64,000 nucleotides of DNA from Flavisphingopyxis sp963800335 (GTDB taxonomy: Bacteria > Pseudomonadota > Alphaproteobacteria > Sphingomonadales > Sphingomonadaceae), in contig CAWDAN010000007.1 in NCBI GenBank assembly GCA_963800335.1, positions 310,001 through 374,000 on the forward strand, in the 5' to 3' direction. This document shows, one piece after another, positions 44,244-54,852 of this stretch (its first letter is position 1; each line of letters opens with the position of its first letter). A program made the translations under genes and the position numbers. The notes beneath the pieces are model-generated. The model saw only the letters and a program-made list of their open reading frames with translations, did no database searches and was not told the DNA's origin.

Positions 44244-44669
44244 TCAGTGCGTGGTCGCCTCGCTCTTAGAGATCGCGCGCAACGCCTCGCCGGCATCTTC
44301 ACCCTGGGGATCGACCGCGAGGTCGCCGAGCGCGACGACGCCGCAGATCGTATCGCCGTCGACGACGTAGAGGCGGCGAATCTGCTTGTCTGCCATCAGC
44401 TGCGCAGCCTCTTCGACGTCGCATTCGGACCCGACCGTCGTCACATCCGCCGTCATGACGTCAGCAACGCACGCCGAAGCGTCGCTCCCTTTGGCAACGC
44501 CGCGCAGCACGATGTCGCGATCGGTAACGACGCCGCACAGCTTGCCGTCCTGCGTCACCGGCAACGAGCCGACATCCTCGTCGCGCATCTTGGTCGCGGC
44601 CTGTTGCAAGGTGGCGTTGGTATCGATGGTTGTGACCGCGCTGGTCATGACCGATTTGATCGTGGACAT
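44244..44669 (-). CDS. two-CBS-domain protein
   Basis: Stand-alone CBS pair of 141 residues. CBS1 spans about residues 1-60 (SVMTSAVTTIDTNATLQQAATKMRD region, GSLPVTQDGKLCGVVTDRDIVLR) and CBS2 about 67-125 (VMTADVTTVGSECDVEEAA region, RRLYVVDGDTICGVVALGDLA). Each repeat keeps the GVVTDRD/GVVALGD adenosyl-binding Asp. Such proteins bind AMP, ATP, SAM or c-di-AMP and modulate unknown partners. The start at 44669 has AGGAG seven bases upstream; longer readings lack support. No operon partner is evident. Confidence 0.88.
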   Translation of the reverse strand: MSTIKSVMTSAVTTIDTNATLQQAATKMRDEDVGSLPVTQDGKLCGVVTDRDIVLRGVAKGSDASACVADVMTADVTTVGSECDVEEAAQLMADKQIRRLYVVDGDTICGVVALGDLAVDPQGEDAGEALRAISKSEATTH

Positions 44670-44781
44670 GGGATTCTCCTGTGGTTCGCGCCCGAAACCG
44701 GCGCGCTTCCCAAGGTCAACGCAGCGATAGGCGGGTGGTTGCGCCCCCAGCAGTATTTTACCGATTATCGAGCTGCGGTAG

Positions 44782-45957
44782 CTATTTACGGGCGAGGGCA
44801 CGCATCGCGTCGTCGAGACCGGCGAGCGTCAGCGGGTACATTCGCTCCTTCATTAGCTCTCGCATGATGCCGATCGACGCGGTGTAGCCCCAGTGCTTCT
44901 CCGCGACGGGGTTGAGCCAGGCGGCAGCGGGATAAATGTGCGTCATGCGCTCGATCCACACCGCCCCGGGCTCTTCGTTGAAATGCTCGACCGATCCGCC
45001 CGGATAGGTGATCTCGTACGGGCTCATCGATGCGTCTCCGACGAAGATCAGCTTATAGTCGTGGCCATATTTGTGGAGGATGTCCCAGACCGGCGTCCGC
45101 TCGGTGAAACGGCGGCGGTTGTCCTTCCAGACGCCTTCGTAGACGCAGTTGTGAAAATAGAAAAACTCGAGGTTTTTGAATTCGCTACTCGCTGCACTGA
45201 ACAATTCCTCGCATAGCTTGACATGCGGATCCATCGAGCCGCCGATATCGAGAAACAGCAGGATCTTGACCGCGTTGCGCCGCTCTGCGCGCATGTGGAT
45301 ATCGAGCCAGCCCTGGCGCGCGGTGCCGTCGATCGTTGCATTGATATCGAGCTCGTCGGCCGCACCTTCGCGGGCAAAGCGACGCAGGCGGCGAAGCGCG
45401 ACCTTGATGTTGCGCGTGCCGAGCTCGCGCGTGGCGTCGAGGTTGCGGAATTCACGCTTTTCCCAGACCTTGATCGCGCGCTTGTGCGTGCTCTCGCCGC
45501 CGATCCGGACGCCCTCGGGATTATAGCCCGAATTGCCATAGGGCGACGTGCCGCCAGTGCCGATCCACTTGTTGCCCCCCTGGTGGCGTTTTTCTTGTTC
45601 TTCCAGACGCTTCTTTAGTGTTTCCATGATCTCGTCCCAGCCGCCGAGAGCCTCGATCCTGGCCATTTCCTCGGCGCTGAGATAGCGCTGTGCAACGGCG
45701 CGAAGCCACTCGTCGGGGACCGTCGTGCGCTCCTCGCCTTCGGGCGCGATGATCCCCTTGAAGACGCGCGCGAAGACCTGGTCGAACGCGTCGATCAGCC
45801 CCTCGTCCTTGACGAAGGTCGCGCGTGACAGGAAATAGAACTGTTCGGGATCCTGCGCGATAACATCGGCGTCGAGCGCTTCGAGCAGGACGAGGTGCTC
45901 CTTCATCGAGGCGGGAATGCCCGCGGCGCGCAACGCTTCGACGAAATCGATGAACAT
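44782..45957 (-). CDS. CoxE-like VWA-domain protein, MoxR partner
   Basis: Protein of 391 residues with an N-terminal helical region (FIDFVEALRAAGIPASMKEHL), a basic middle, and a C-terminal von Willebrand A-like domain whose metal site is LFLDIGGSMD (DxGxS) followed by FFYFHNCVYEGVW and LIFVGDASMSPYE. Family members work with a MoxR AAA+ ATPase as a chaperone pair for assembling or activating metal-cofactor enzymes. The cognate MoxR gene lies 1.6 kb upstream in the same direction, but an oppositely oriented chemoreceptor-like gene sits between them. Target unknown. Confidence 0.88.
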   Translation of the reverse strand: MFIDFVEALRAAGIPASMKEHLVLLEALDADVIAQDPEQFYFLSRATFVKDEGLIDAFDQVFARVFKGIIAPEGEERTTVPDEWLRAVAQRYLSAEEMARIEALGGWDEIMETLKKRLEEQEKRHQGGNKWIGTGGTSPYGNSGYNPEGVRIGGESTHKRAIKVWEKREFRNLDATRELGTRNIKVALRRLRRFAREGAADELDINATIDGTARQGWLDIHMRAERRNAVKILLFLDIGGSMDPHVKLCEELFSAASSEFKNLEFFYFHNCVYEGVWKDNRRRFTERTPVWDILHKYGHDYKLIFVGDASMSPYEITYPGGSVEHFNEEPGAVWIERMTHIYPAAAWLNPVAEKHWGYTASIGIMRELMKERMYPLTLAGLDDAMRALARK

Positions 45958-46083
45958 CGCATCGCCTTATCGGCCCGGCAGCCAATAGCCAAGCCGCCGA
46001 ACGTATAGCGTGCCCAGGACTTTAGGCGATATTAACCACTCGCTCGCTATGCCTTGCGCACGAAATCCAAGCGGAAGGTACCC

Positions 46084-47506
46084 ATGCAGCACGACCATTC
46101 CCGAATTGCGCAAAGCCTGGCAGACGCTGGCGATGTGGGGCTCGACGCTTCGACCGCGTCCGATTGCGGCGCACTGGCAGTAGGCTGCACGACCGCCGCC
46201 GGGCAGATCGCCGACGTGACCGACGAAATGGCAGGGCAGCTCAAGGCGCTCGACAAGATCGAGCTCGTCGTCGAGAGCCTCGAACGCGACCAGGAAAAAA
46301 TCGCCGAATCGACCGAAGAGGCGAAGCTGTTTTCAGCGCGTGCGCGCGAGCAGCTCGACCAGAGCGCCGAGCAGGTCGGGCGTCGTCGTCGGCGAATTCC
46401 GCTCGCTGACCGACCTCGTCTCACGGCTTGGCGATCACGTCGTCAATTTCGCTGCGGTGATGGAGCAGGTGCGCAGCGTTTCGAGCACGATCGAGGTCAT
46501 CGCCAAGACGACCAACATGCTCGCGCTCAACGCCGCGATCGAGGCCGAACGCGCCGGTGATGCCGGACGCACCTTTGCGGTCGTCGCATCCGAGGTGAAG
46601 AAGCTGGCACAGGACACGCGCAACGCGACCGACGAGATTACCCGTTCGGTCGGCCATCTCGCCGCCGAAGCGGAAGGCATCGTCAGCGAAGTCGGGCGGG
46701 GCATCGACCAGAGCCGTAGGGCCGAACAGGAATTCGTCGAGATCAATCACGCGATCGAACTCGCCTCCGAACTGGTCCAGCGCGTCGACGGGCAGAGCGA
46801 CGACATCGCGCGCAATTCGGCGCTCAACCACGTCAGCAGCGCGCGCGTGCGCGATGAGCTGACTGCGTTTGCGGCGACCGTACGCGGGAACCAGAAGCTG
46901 CTTGAAAACACGCGTGGTAGCATCATCGGCATGGAGGCGGTTTCGAACCGCATGTTCAATTCGGTGATCTCGGCGGGCGTATCACCCGACGACACCGAAA
47001 TCGTCAAACTCGCCGAAGGATTTCGCGACCAGTTTGTCGCCTTGGCCGAAGCGGCGATCGATGCCGGCGAACTGACCATCGAACAGCTTTTCGATACCGA
47101 TTATCGCCCGGTGGAAGGGACCAATCCGCCGCTGTTCCGCACCTCGCTGAGCGACTGGGCGGACCACAACTGGCGCCCGTTGTTCGACCGTATCTGCGGC
47201 GCGCACCCGGCGATCAAGATGGGCGCGGCGGCCGACATGAACGGCTTCCTGCCGACACACGTGACCGCGCATTCGCGCAAACCCACCGGCGATCTCGTTC
47301 ACGACACGACTTATTGCCGCAATGGCCGGATCATCTTCGACGTCGATGACAAGCACGCCAAGGCGAGTACCGCGCCGTTCTTCATGTGCGTCTATCGCCA
47401 GGAAGGCGACGGGACGAATTTCCTGACGGTGCGCAACGTCTATATGCCCGCGGTCATCAAGGGCCGGCGCTGGGGCGATCTCGAGGTCGCGTACAACTTC
47501 CGCTGA
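46084..47506 (+). CDS. soluble methyl-accepting-chemotaxis-like signalling protein (one frameshift)
   Basis: About 474 residues after repair. The N-terminal ~110 residues are coiled coil (AGQIADVTDEMAGQLKALD, ELVVESLERDQEKIAE). The MCP signalling tip is clear in IAKTTNMLALNAAIEAERAG and FAVVASEVKKLAQDT. After a second coil, the C-terminus holds a sensor-like domain with FLPTHVTAHSRKPTGDL and VIKGRRWGDLEVAYNF, found at the end of several cytoplasmic chemoreceptors. No membrane helix is seen. The frame change near 46381 is healed by one GC (EQVGRVVVGEFRSL). A GGAAGG-like site precedes the ATG at 46084. No che genes are nearby. Confidence 0.82.
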
Positions 47507-47527
47507 AGGCGGTGCGAGCGACGCGCG

Positions 47528-48370
47528 TCAGCCGTTGCGCCGCGCCATGAAGGCAAGGCGTTCGAACAGCATCACATCCTGCTCGTTCTTGAGCAGCGCG
47601 CCGTGCAGCGGCGGGATCGCCTTGGTCGCATCGCGCGACTGCAGCACGTCGAGCGGCATGTCTTCGGCGAGCAGAAGCTTGAGCCAGTCGAGCAGCTCGC
47701 TGGTCGAGGGCTTTTTCTTGAGCCCGGGAACCTCACGTATCTCGTAAAAGATATCCATCGCCTTGCGCACAAGTATCTTCTGGATGCCCGGGAAATGGAC
47801 ATCGATGATCGCCTGCATCGTCTCGCGATCGGGAAAGCGGATGTAATGGAAGAAACACCGGCGCAGGAACGCGTCGGGCAGCTCCTTTTCGTTGTTCGAG
47901 GTGATGACGACGATCGGCCGTTCGGCCGCCTCGACCGTCTCTCCGGTCTCGTAAACATGGAAACGCATGCGATCGAGTTCCTGGAGGAGGTCGTTGGGAA
48001 ACTCGATATCGGCCTTGTCGATCTCGTCGATCAGCAGCACCGGCAATTCGGGAGAGGTGAATGCCTCCCACAATTTGCCGCGCTTGATATAGTTGCCGAT
48101 GTCGTGGACGCGGCTCTCGCCGAGCTGTCCGTCGCGCAGCCGCGCCACCGCGTCGTACTCGTACAGGCCCTGCTGAGCCTTGGTCGTCGACTTGATGTTC
48201 CACTCGATCAGCGGTGCGCCCATCGCGGCGGCGACCTCGGCCGCAAGGACGGTCTTGCCCGTGCCCGGCTCGCCCTTGACCAGCAACGGCCGGCGCAAGG
48301 TCGCGGCGGCGTTGACGGCGACCTTGAGGTCGTCGGTGGCGATATAGCTGTCGGTGCCTTCGAAGCGCAT
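47528..48370 (-). CDS. MoxR-family AAA+ ATPase
   Basis: ATPase of 280 residues with Walker A KGEPGTGKTVLA, Walker B VLLIDEIDKAD, sensor 1 in IVVITSNNEKELPDAFLRRC (with the arginine finger) and the C-terminal lid. It starts with MRFEGTDSYIATDDL, preceded by GAGGGA five bases before the ATG at 48370; a longer in-frame reading to 48406 is less likely. MoxR proteins act with VWA partners in assembling enzyme complexes. The matching VWA gene is at 44782-45957, beyond the opposing chemoreceptor-like gene. Confidence 0.92.
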   Translation of the reverse strand: MRFEGTDSYIATDDLKVAVNAAATLRRPLLVKGEPGTGKTVLAAEVAAAMGAPLIEWNIKSTTKAQQGLYEYDAVARLRDGQLGESRVHDIGNYIKRGKLWEAFTSPELPVLLIDEIDKADIEFPNDLLQELDRMRFHVYETGETVEAAERPIVVITSNNEKELPDAFLRRCFFHYIRFPDRETMQAIIDVHFPGIQKILVRKAMDIFYEIREVPGLKKKPSTSELLDWLKLLLAEDMPLDVLQSRDATKAIPPLHGALLKNEQDVMLFERLAFMARRNG

Positions 48371-48482
48371 AAGATCCCTCTGAAACTCGTTCAACGCGAC
48401 ACGCATAGGGGGACGCGCGGGGCGGTTACAAGGGGGATGGAAGCGACGCTACGGCATCGCGGGCGCGTGAGCGCGGGATCGC

Positions 48483-49190
48483 TCAGTCGGCGCGCGACGC
48501 TTCGCGTACGCCGAGCAGGTCCCACAGGCCGCGATGCTGCATGAGCAGCTGGCGTGCGCCGAAATCGATGGCGCGCTTGATCGGTTCGTCCTGAGCGATC
48601 GACATGAGGACAGTGGCGGTTTCCTGGAGATCGGGAAGCGTGCAGCGCATCGGCGTGATGTCGAGCCGTTCGCCGGCAATGTCGAGGATCGCACGGATTG
48701 TGCGCCAGTCGAGCGTCAGCGCGACCGCTGCGCCAAAGGCACAGCCGCGCCGTTCGGAGACTGCGAGCATGTCGAGCGCGTGGCGTTGGGCGAGAACGGC
48801 GGCTTCGCATTGCGCGTGTCCGACGGTGCTCGGCATCGAGCCGACGGTGGCGACTAGCCGTGCGAGGAACTCACGTTCGTTCGAAAAACCCTCGGCCGCC
48901 TCGGCGAGCCAGGCGCGACCGGCGGGAACAACATTGGTTTCCAGCGCGGCATCGATCATGCCCGGATGGTCGCCGTGCAGCAGGCAGAGATAATGCGCGG
49001 CGTCGGCAAGATTGGCGCGCGATTGCGGCCCCGAAATCAGCTTGCCCGACGCGACATAGGCGCTGGCGCCGGTGCCCTCGTTCGCGACGAGATCATCGAC
49101 TATTTCGGCAATGCCGCCGGAATTTTCCAGGCGTTGTGCTTCTAACAAGACCGACCCTCCGCTTCGCGCACGAACGACGCCGATAGGCAT
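48483..49190 (-). CDS. conserved hypothetical protein
   Basis: Mostly helical protein of about 235 residues, no signal peptide or membrane helix. Notable stretches are SRANLADAAHYLCLLHGDHPG near the N-terminus, TVGHAQCEAAVLAQRHALDML, ALTLDWRTIRAILDIAGERL and a C-terminal IDFGARQLLMQHRGLWDLLG. I do not recognise an enzyme motif. The general look is of a protein restricted to sphingomonads. The start is uncertain: the first codons before LLEAQRLENSGG are poorly protein-like, and a TTG about 14 codons in could be the true start. It lies 113 bases upstream of moxR in the same direction, possibly in one transcript. Confidence 0.65.
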   Translation of the reverse strand: MPIGVVRARSGGSVLLEAQRLENSGGIAEIVDDLVANEGTGASAYVASGKLISGPQSRANLADAAHYLCLLHGDHPGMIDAALETNVVPAGRAWLAEAAEGFSNEREFLARLVATVGSMPSTVGHAQCEAAVLAQRHALDMLAVSERRGCAFGAAVALTLDWRTIRAILDIAGERLDITPMRCTLPDLQETATVLMSIAQDEPIKRAIDFGARQLLMQHRGLWDLLGVREASRAD

Positions 49191-49363
49191 CTCACCGCGT
49201 CAGCTGGGACCCTAGGGCTCAACTCGTAAAAATCAGGTTTACACGAGCGTATGAGCTGTCCAGCCGAGAGCTGGAATAGCGCGGAAATCTGGCACCTCGG
49301 GATGCCGTATGCGCGTGGGCGCAGTTGGCCGAGATTTTCCTTTTTTGCAGGATCGACAGGCAA

Positions 49364-49387
49364 GGAAAACCCCGCCGGAGCGGGGCT
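49364..49387 (-). terminator. Rho-independent terminator of rpoD
   Basis: CCCCGC (49370-49375) pairs with GCGGGG (49380-49385) around a 4-base loop; on the minus strand the stem is followed by TTTTCC. It begins about 10 bases past the rpoD stop. Confidence 0.85.
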
Positions 49388-49395
49388 TTCTAGAA

Positions 49396-51411
<2,016 letters not shown>

Positions 51412-51450
51412 TTTCGCCCTAGCAATAATCTGTTCGTGGTATCGTCCCGG

Positions 51451-53340
51451 TCAACCGTTTGCATCACTCTGCATCAGGTCGCCCAGGCGACGGGTCAATT
51501 CGGCCTTCATAGCGCGCAAATGCTGCTGCGCGGCATAGCTATCCTCGTCCAACGTGCGACTGGCACGTTCGGTTGCCGCCCGCAAGGCCGCGTCGATTTC
51601 GGGCCAGGCGATCATCGCCGCTATCGCTTCATCGAGATCGCGCATCGCCCGCGGGTCGGGAGCCTCACTGGCGTCATCCCCGTCGCTGGTCTGCGGCGCA
51701 TCGCGCGTGAACGAAAAATGCATGGCATCGGCGCGCAGCAGCGCCTTTGCCCGATGATATGCCCTGCCTCCGGCCAATATGGTGAGGAGGGCTTCGCGAT
51801 CAAGGCTTTGTTCGCTCAACGCGGCATCGATCATCGATTCGAGCAGCGCGGCGGCCTCGCCATCGGCGAGATGGAGCGAGGCGAGATCCTCGGCATGTTC
51901 GGCGATCTTGTGCGGATGGCGCAGCAATCCGGCGAGCACCGCCTCGGCCAGCTGGCCCTCGAGACCCGACCCCCCGATCGTGCGCGTCGTGCCGTGCGGC
52001 GGCAACAGCCGCGGGTCGGGCTGCCACTTGCGCCGCTGGCCCGGCACGAAGCGCGGTGTGCGGCCCGCATCGTTCCGGCTCGCGCCGAAAAACAGCGTGT
52101 CGTAGCGCGCGCGGAAATTCTCGCGATAGTGCGCTGCGACATCGGCGTGCGCGATGTGCGAAACGATTTCGCCGAGCCGTTGTTTGAGGCCGGCGCGCTG
52201 TTCGGGCGTATCGAGCGGGGCTGAGGCGCGCTCGTGATTCCACAAATGGTCGACGAGCGGTTCGGCCTTGTCGAGGATCGCCTCGAGCGCGCGCGCACCA
52301 CCGGCAGTTACAATATCATCGGGATCCTGCCCCTCGGGCAGCGCGACGAAGGCGAGGCTGAAGCCGGGGCGGAGCAGCGGCAGCACGCGCATAGCGGCGC
52401 GCATCGCGGCTTTTTGCCCTGCGCTGTCACCGTCGAAACAGAGGATAGGCACGGGCACCATGCGCCAGATCATGCCGATCTGCTGTTCGGTCAGAGCGGT
52501 GCCGAGCGGGGCTACGACATCGTCGATCCCCGCCTGCGACAGCGCGATGACATCCATATAGCCTTCGACGACGATGATCCGCTCGGTCTTGCGCGACGCG
52601 GGCGAGGCGCGATCGAGATTGTAGAGCGTGCGGCCCTTGTCGAACAACGGCGTGTCAGGCGAGTTGAGATACTTCGGTTCACCCGCGCCGAGGATACGCC
52701 CCCCGAACGCGATCACGCGCCCGCGCGGATCGCGGATCGGGATCATCAGGCGCCCTCGGAAACGATCGTACGTCTCCTTGTCCTCGACATCGATGAGCAT
52801 GCCCGCCTCGACGAGCATCGCTTCGGGAAAGTCCCGCAATGCCGATTTGAGCTTGCCGCGGCTGTCGGGCGCGAAGCCCAGCGCAAAGCGACGGCGGACT
52901 TCGTCGCTGATGCCGCGCTTCCTGAGATATTCGCGCGCGCCTGTTCCGTCGATCCCGCCCAGCTGGTCGGTGAACCAGTGTGCCGCCGCCTCGGTCACGT
53001 CGCGCAGCGATTGCGCCGCCTCGGCGCGTTTGGCGGCGCGTGGATCGGGCGCGGGGACATCCATCCCCGCGGCATCGGCGAGTTCCTTGACCGCGTCGAT
53101 AAACGACAGGCCGCGCTGCTGCGTCATCCAGCCGATCGCGTCGCCGTGCGCGCTGCAGCCGAAACAGTGGTAGAAACCCTTTTCGTCGTTGACCGTGAAG
53201 CTCGGCGATTTCTCGTTATGGAAGGGGCAGCACGCCTTGTACTCGCGCCCCGCGCGGGTCAGCTTGACCGACTGCGCGATCAGGCTCGACAGCGTCGTGC
53301 GCGAACGCAGTTCGTCGAGCCATTGCGGGCTGAGCGTCAC
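51451..53340 (-). CDS. dnaG: DNA primase
   Basis: Synthesises RNA primers for replication. 629 residues: N-terminal CHC2-type zinc finger (ACCPFHNEKSPSF with FYHCFGCSAHGDA), Toprim catalytic core (ERIIVVEGYMDVIALSQAG, ILCFDGDSAGQKAA with the acidic residues) and a C-terminal helicase-binding domain that ends in AELTRRLGDLM. The start at 53340 (MTLSPQWLDEL) is conserved. It is upstream of rpoD and downstream of a lipoprotein gene and yqeY on the same strand. Confidence 0.96.
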   Translation of the reverse strand: MTLSPQWLDELRSRTTLSSLIAQSVKLTRAGREYKACCPFHNEKSPSFTVNDEKGFYHCFGCSAHGDAIGWMTQQRGLSFIDAVKELADAAGMDVPAPDPRAAKRAEAAQSLRDVTEAAAHWFTDQLGGIDGTGAREYLRKRGISDEVRRRFALGFAPDSRGKLKSALRDFPEAMLVEAGMLIDVEDKETYDRFRGRLMIPIRDPRGRVIAFGGRILGAGEPKYLNSPDTPLFDKGRTLYNLDRASPASRKTERIIVVEGYMDVIALSQAGIDDVVAPLGTALTEQQIGMIWRMVPVPILCFDGDSAGQKAAMRAAMRVLPLLRPGFSLAFVALPEGQDPDDIVTAGGARALEAILDKAEPLVDHLWNHERASAPLDTPEQRAGLKQRLGEIVSHIAHADVAAHYRENFRARYDTLFFGASRNDAGRTPRFVPGQRRKWQPDPRLLPPHGTTRTIGGSGLEGQLAEAVLAGLLRHPHKIAEHAEDLASLHLADGEAAALLESMIDAALSEQSLDREALLTILAGGRAYHRAKALLRADAMHFSFTRDAPQTSDGDDASEAPDPRAMRDLDEAIAAMIAWPEIDAALRAATERASRTLDEDSYAAQQHLRAMKAELTRRLGDLMQSDANG

Positions 53341-53371
53341 CTGCCGTTGCCTCGCCCGCTAAACCGCCCGC

Positions 53372-54190
53372 TCACGCGCATGGCACGTTGAGCGCGGGTC
53401 CTTCGCCGTCCTTGGGCTGCGCCGGGGCAGGGCCCGAACCGCGCGCGCGCTTGCCGTCTGCGGCGAGCTCATAGGCTTCAGCCGGTCCAGCGGGAGCGAC
53501 CGTGCTCTGCCAGAAGAAGCGCACCGTCTGGCCCTTGCGCCAGCCGCCCTCGGGTGCCTCGACGGTAAAGACGATTGCCTTGCCGAGGCAGGCGACCGCG
53601 AACTTGCCGCCCTTGCCGAGTGCCCTGGTCGCATCGCCGAACGAATAGCCGGCCTTGCCGGTAAAGCCCGCGAGCGGCACTGCTACCCTGAACGCGGTAA
53701 TGTCGGCGGGCATGTTGAGCGCCTCGGGCTGCACGAAGGGGCGGTCGTTGGGCTTGTCGACGCCCGGCGTCACCGCATGGACATAGGTGTAGACCGTGCC
53801 CGCGCGCATATTGCCCGGCTCGCATGCCTCGATCTTCTCTCCCTTGGGCTGCGGCATGGTCGTCTTGCCGCTATCGTCGCGGATACTGTCGCGCGCGGGG
53901 CAGGCGACCCAGCTTTCGATATCGCCGAATGCGGCGAGCGGCGTTGCCAGCGATGCCTGCACTTCGGGTCCGACCGGCCCGACGATCCTGGGCCCGAGCG
54001 CGAGCGCATCGAGATCGGCGATGACGATGCCGTTGGCGACGACGCCCTCGGCGCGGATCGATGCGTTATCAACGGGGGTGATATCGGGCGTCTTGCTGGC
54101 CGATATCGTCGCTTCCGCTTCGTTCTGCGCCTGCTGGTCGGGGCGTTCGGACGAGAAATTGCACGCCGCGAGCGAGAGGGCCAACAGCAT
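53372..54190 (-). CDS. hypothetical lipoprotein between yqeY and dnaG
   Basis: Predicted lipoprotein of 272 residues: MLLALSLAAC provides a short signal with the lipobox LAAC near residue 10. The mature part starts Ser/Gln-rich and contains VANGIVIADLDALALGP, two or more Cys pairs, a basic-aromatic stretch GWRKGQTVRFFWQSTV, and a C-terminal PCA. I do not recognise a domain. The start at 54190 was preferred because the upstream reading (to 54292) runs through a palindromic repeat and translates it into a low-complexity leader. It is 31 bases upstream of dnaG, so it may be part of that transcript. Confidence 0.7.
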   Translation of the reverse strand: MLLALSLAACNFSSERPDQQAQNEAEATISASKTPDITPVDNASIRAEGVVANGIVIADLDALALGPRIVGPVGPEVQASLATPLAAFGDIESWVACPARDSIRDDSGKTTMPQPKGEKIEACEPGNMRAGTVYTYVHAVTPGVDKPNDRPFVQPEALNMPADITAFRVAVPLAGFTGKAGYSFGDATRALGKGGKFAVACLGKAIVFTVEAPEGGWRKGQTVRFFWQSTVAPAGPAEAYELAADGKRARGSGPAPAQPKDGEGPALNVPCA

Positions 54191-54208
54191 CCCCAATCCC
54201 GTTTGGGC

Positions 54209-54254
54209 TGAGCTTGTCGAAGCCCTTCCGCGCGCTGGCCCTTCGACAAGCTCA
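54209..54254. repeat. intergenic palindromic repeat (REP-like)
   Basis: Perfect 14-base arms TGAGCTTGTCGAAG (54209-54222) and CTTCGACAAGCTCA (54241-54254) flank an 18-base loop. This arm sequence is a common dispersed intergenic repeat in sphingomonad and related genomes. It lies between yqeY and the lipoprotein gene and would form a strong hairpin in their shared transcript. Confidence 0.85.
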
Positions 54255-54288
54255 GGGTGAGCGGGTGAGGGGTGGCCCAGGTCGCACG

Positions 54289-54741
54289 TCACGCCAGCGA
54301 TTCCTTCACCAGCCGGCTCGCCTGGCTCATGTCGAGCTCGGCGCCGTGACGGCTCTTGAGCGCGGCCATGACGCGGCCCATGTCCTTGACCGACGCGGCG
54401 CCGGTTTCGGTCTTGATCGTCTCGATCGCCGCGCGCGTTGCCGCCTCGTCCATCTGCGCGGGCAGGAAGCGCTCGATCACGTCGAGTTCGCCCTGTTCGG
54501 CATCGGCGAGCTCGTCGCGGCCGCCCTTGCGGTACATGTCGATCGATTCGCGGCGCTGCTTGATCATTTTCTGCATCACCTCGACGACCATCGCGTCGTC
54601 GTCGGCGGGCGGAGCCTTGCCGCGCAGCTCGATGTCGCGATCCTTGATCTTGGCAAGGATCAGGCGGACCGCCGCCAATGTCGGCTTGTCGCCTGACTTC
54701 ATCGAGGAAATTTGCGCAGCTTTTACGTCGTCGCGAATCAT
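54289..54741 (-). CDS. yqeY: GatB/YqeY domain protein
   Basis: Protein of 150 residues of the YqeY family, related to the C-terminal tRNA-binding domain of GatB: MIRDDVKAAQISSMKSGDK, TLAAVRLILAKIKDRDIE, QMDEAATRAAIETI, and DMGRVMAALKSRHGAELDM. It may contact tRNA or RNA; the exact role is unknown. The start at 54741 has GGGAG eight bases upstream. It is divergent from carA and heads the yqeY-lipoprotein-dnaG-rpoD group. Confidence 0.92.
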   Translation of the reverse strand: MIRDDVKAAQISSMKSGDKPTLAAVRLILAKIKDRDIELRGKAPPADDDAMVVEVMQKMIKQRRESIDMYRKGGRDELADAEQGELDVIERFLPAQMDEAATRAAIETIKTETGAASVKDMGRVMAALKSRHGAELDMSQASRLVKESLA

Positions 54742-54770
54742 GGCGCGGAGACTCCCTTTCATCACGGAAA

Positions 54771-54814
54771 CGCTAACCTTAGCGGCAAACTTCTTTTTTC
54801 GATAGATTGTATCG
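54771..54814. promoter_or_regulatory. paired hairpins in the yqeY-carA divergent region
   Basis: CGCTAA-CC-TTAGCG (54771-54784) is a perfect palindrome. It is followed by a T-rich stretch (TTCTTTTTTC at 54791-54800) and a second inverted repeat, CGATA/TATCG (54800-54804 and 54810-54814). The AT-rich context fits a promoter or operator zone, and the first hairpin plus T-run might act as an attenuator for pyrimidine/arginine control of carA. The function is inferred only. Confidence 0.35.
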
Positions 54815-54852
54815 GTCGCCCGGCAGGCATAAATATCTGGCCGTTTAGCCTC

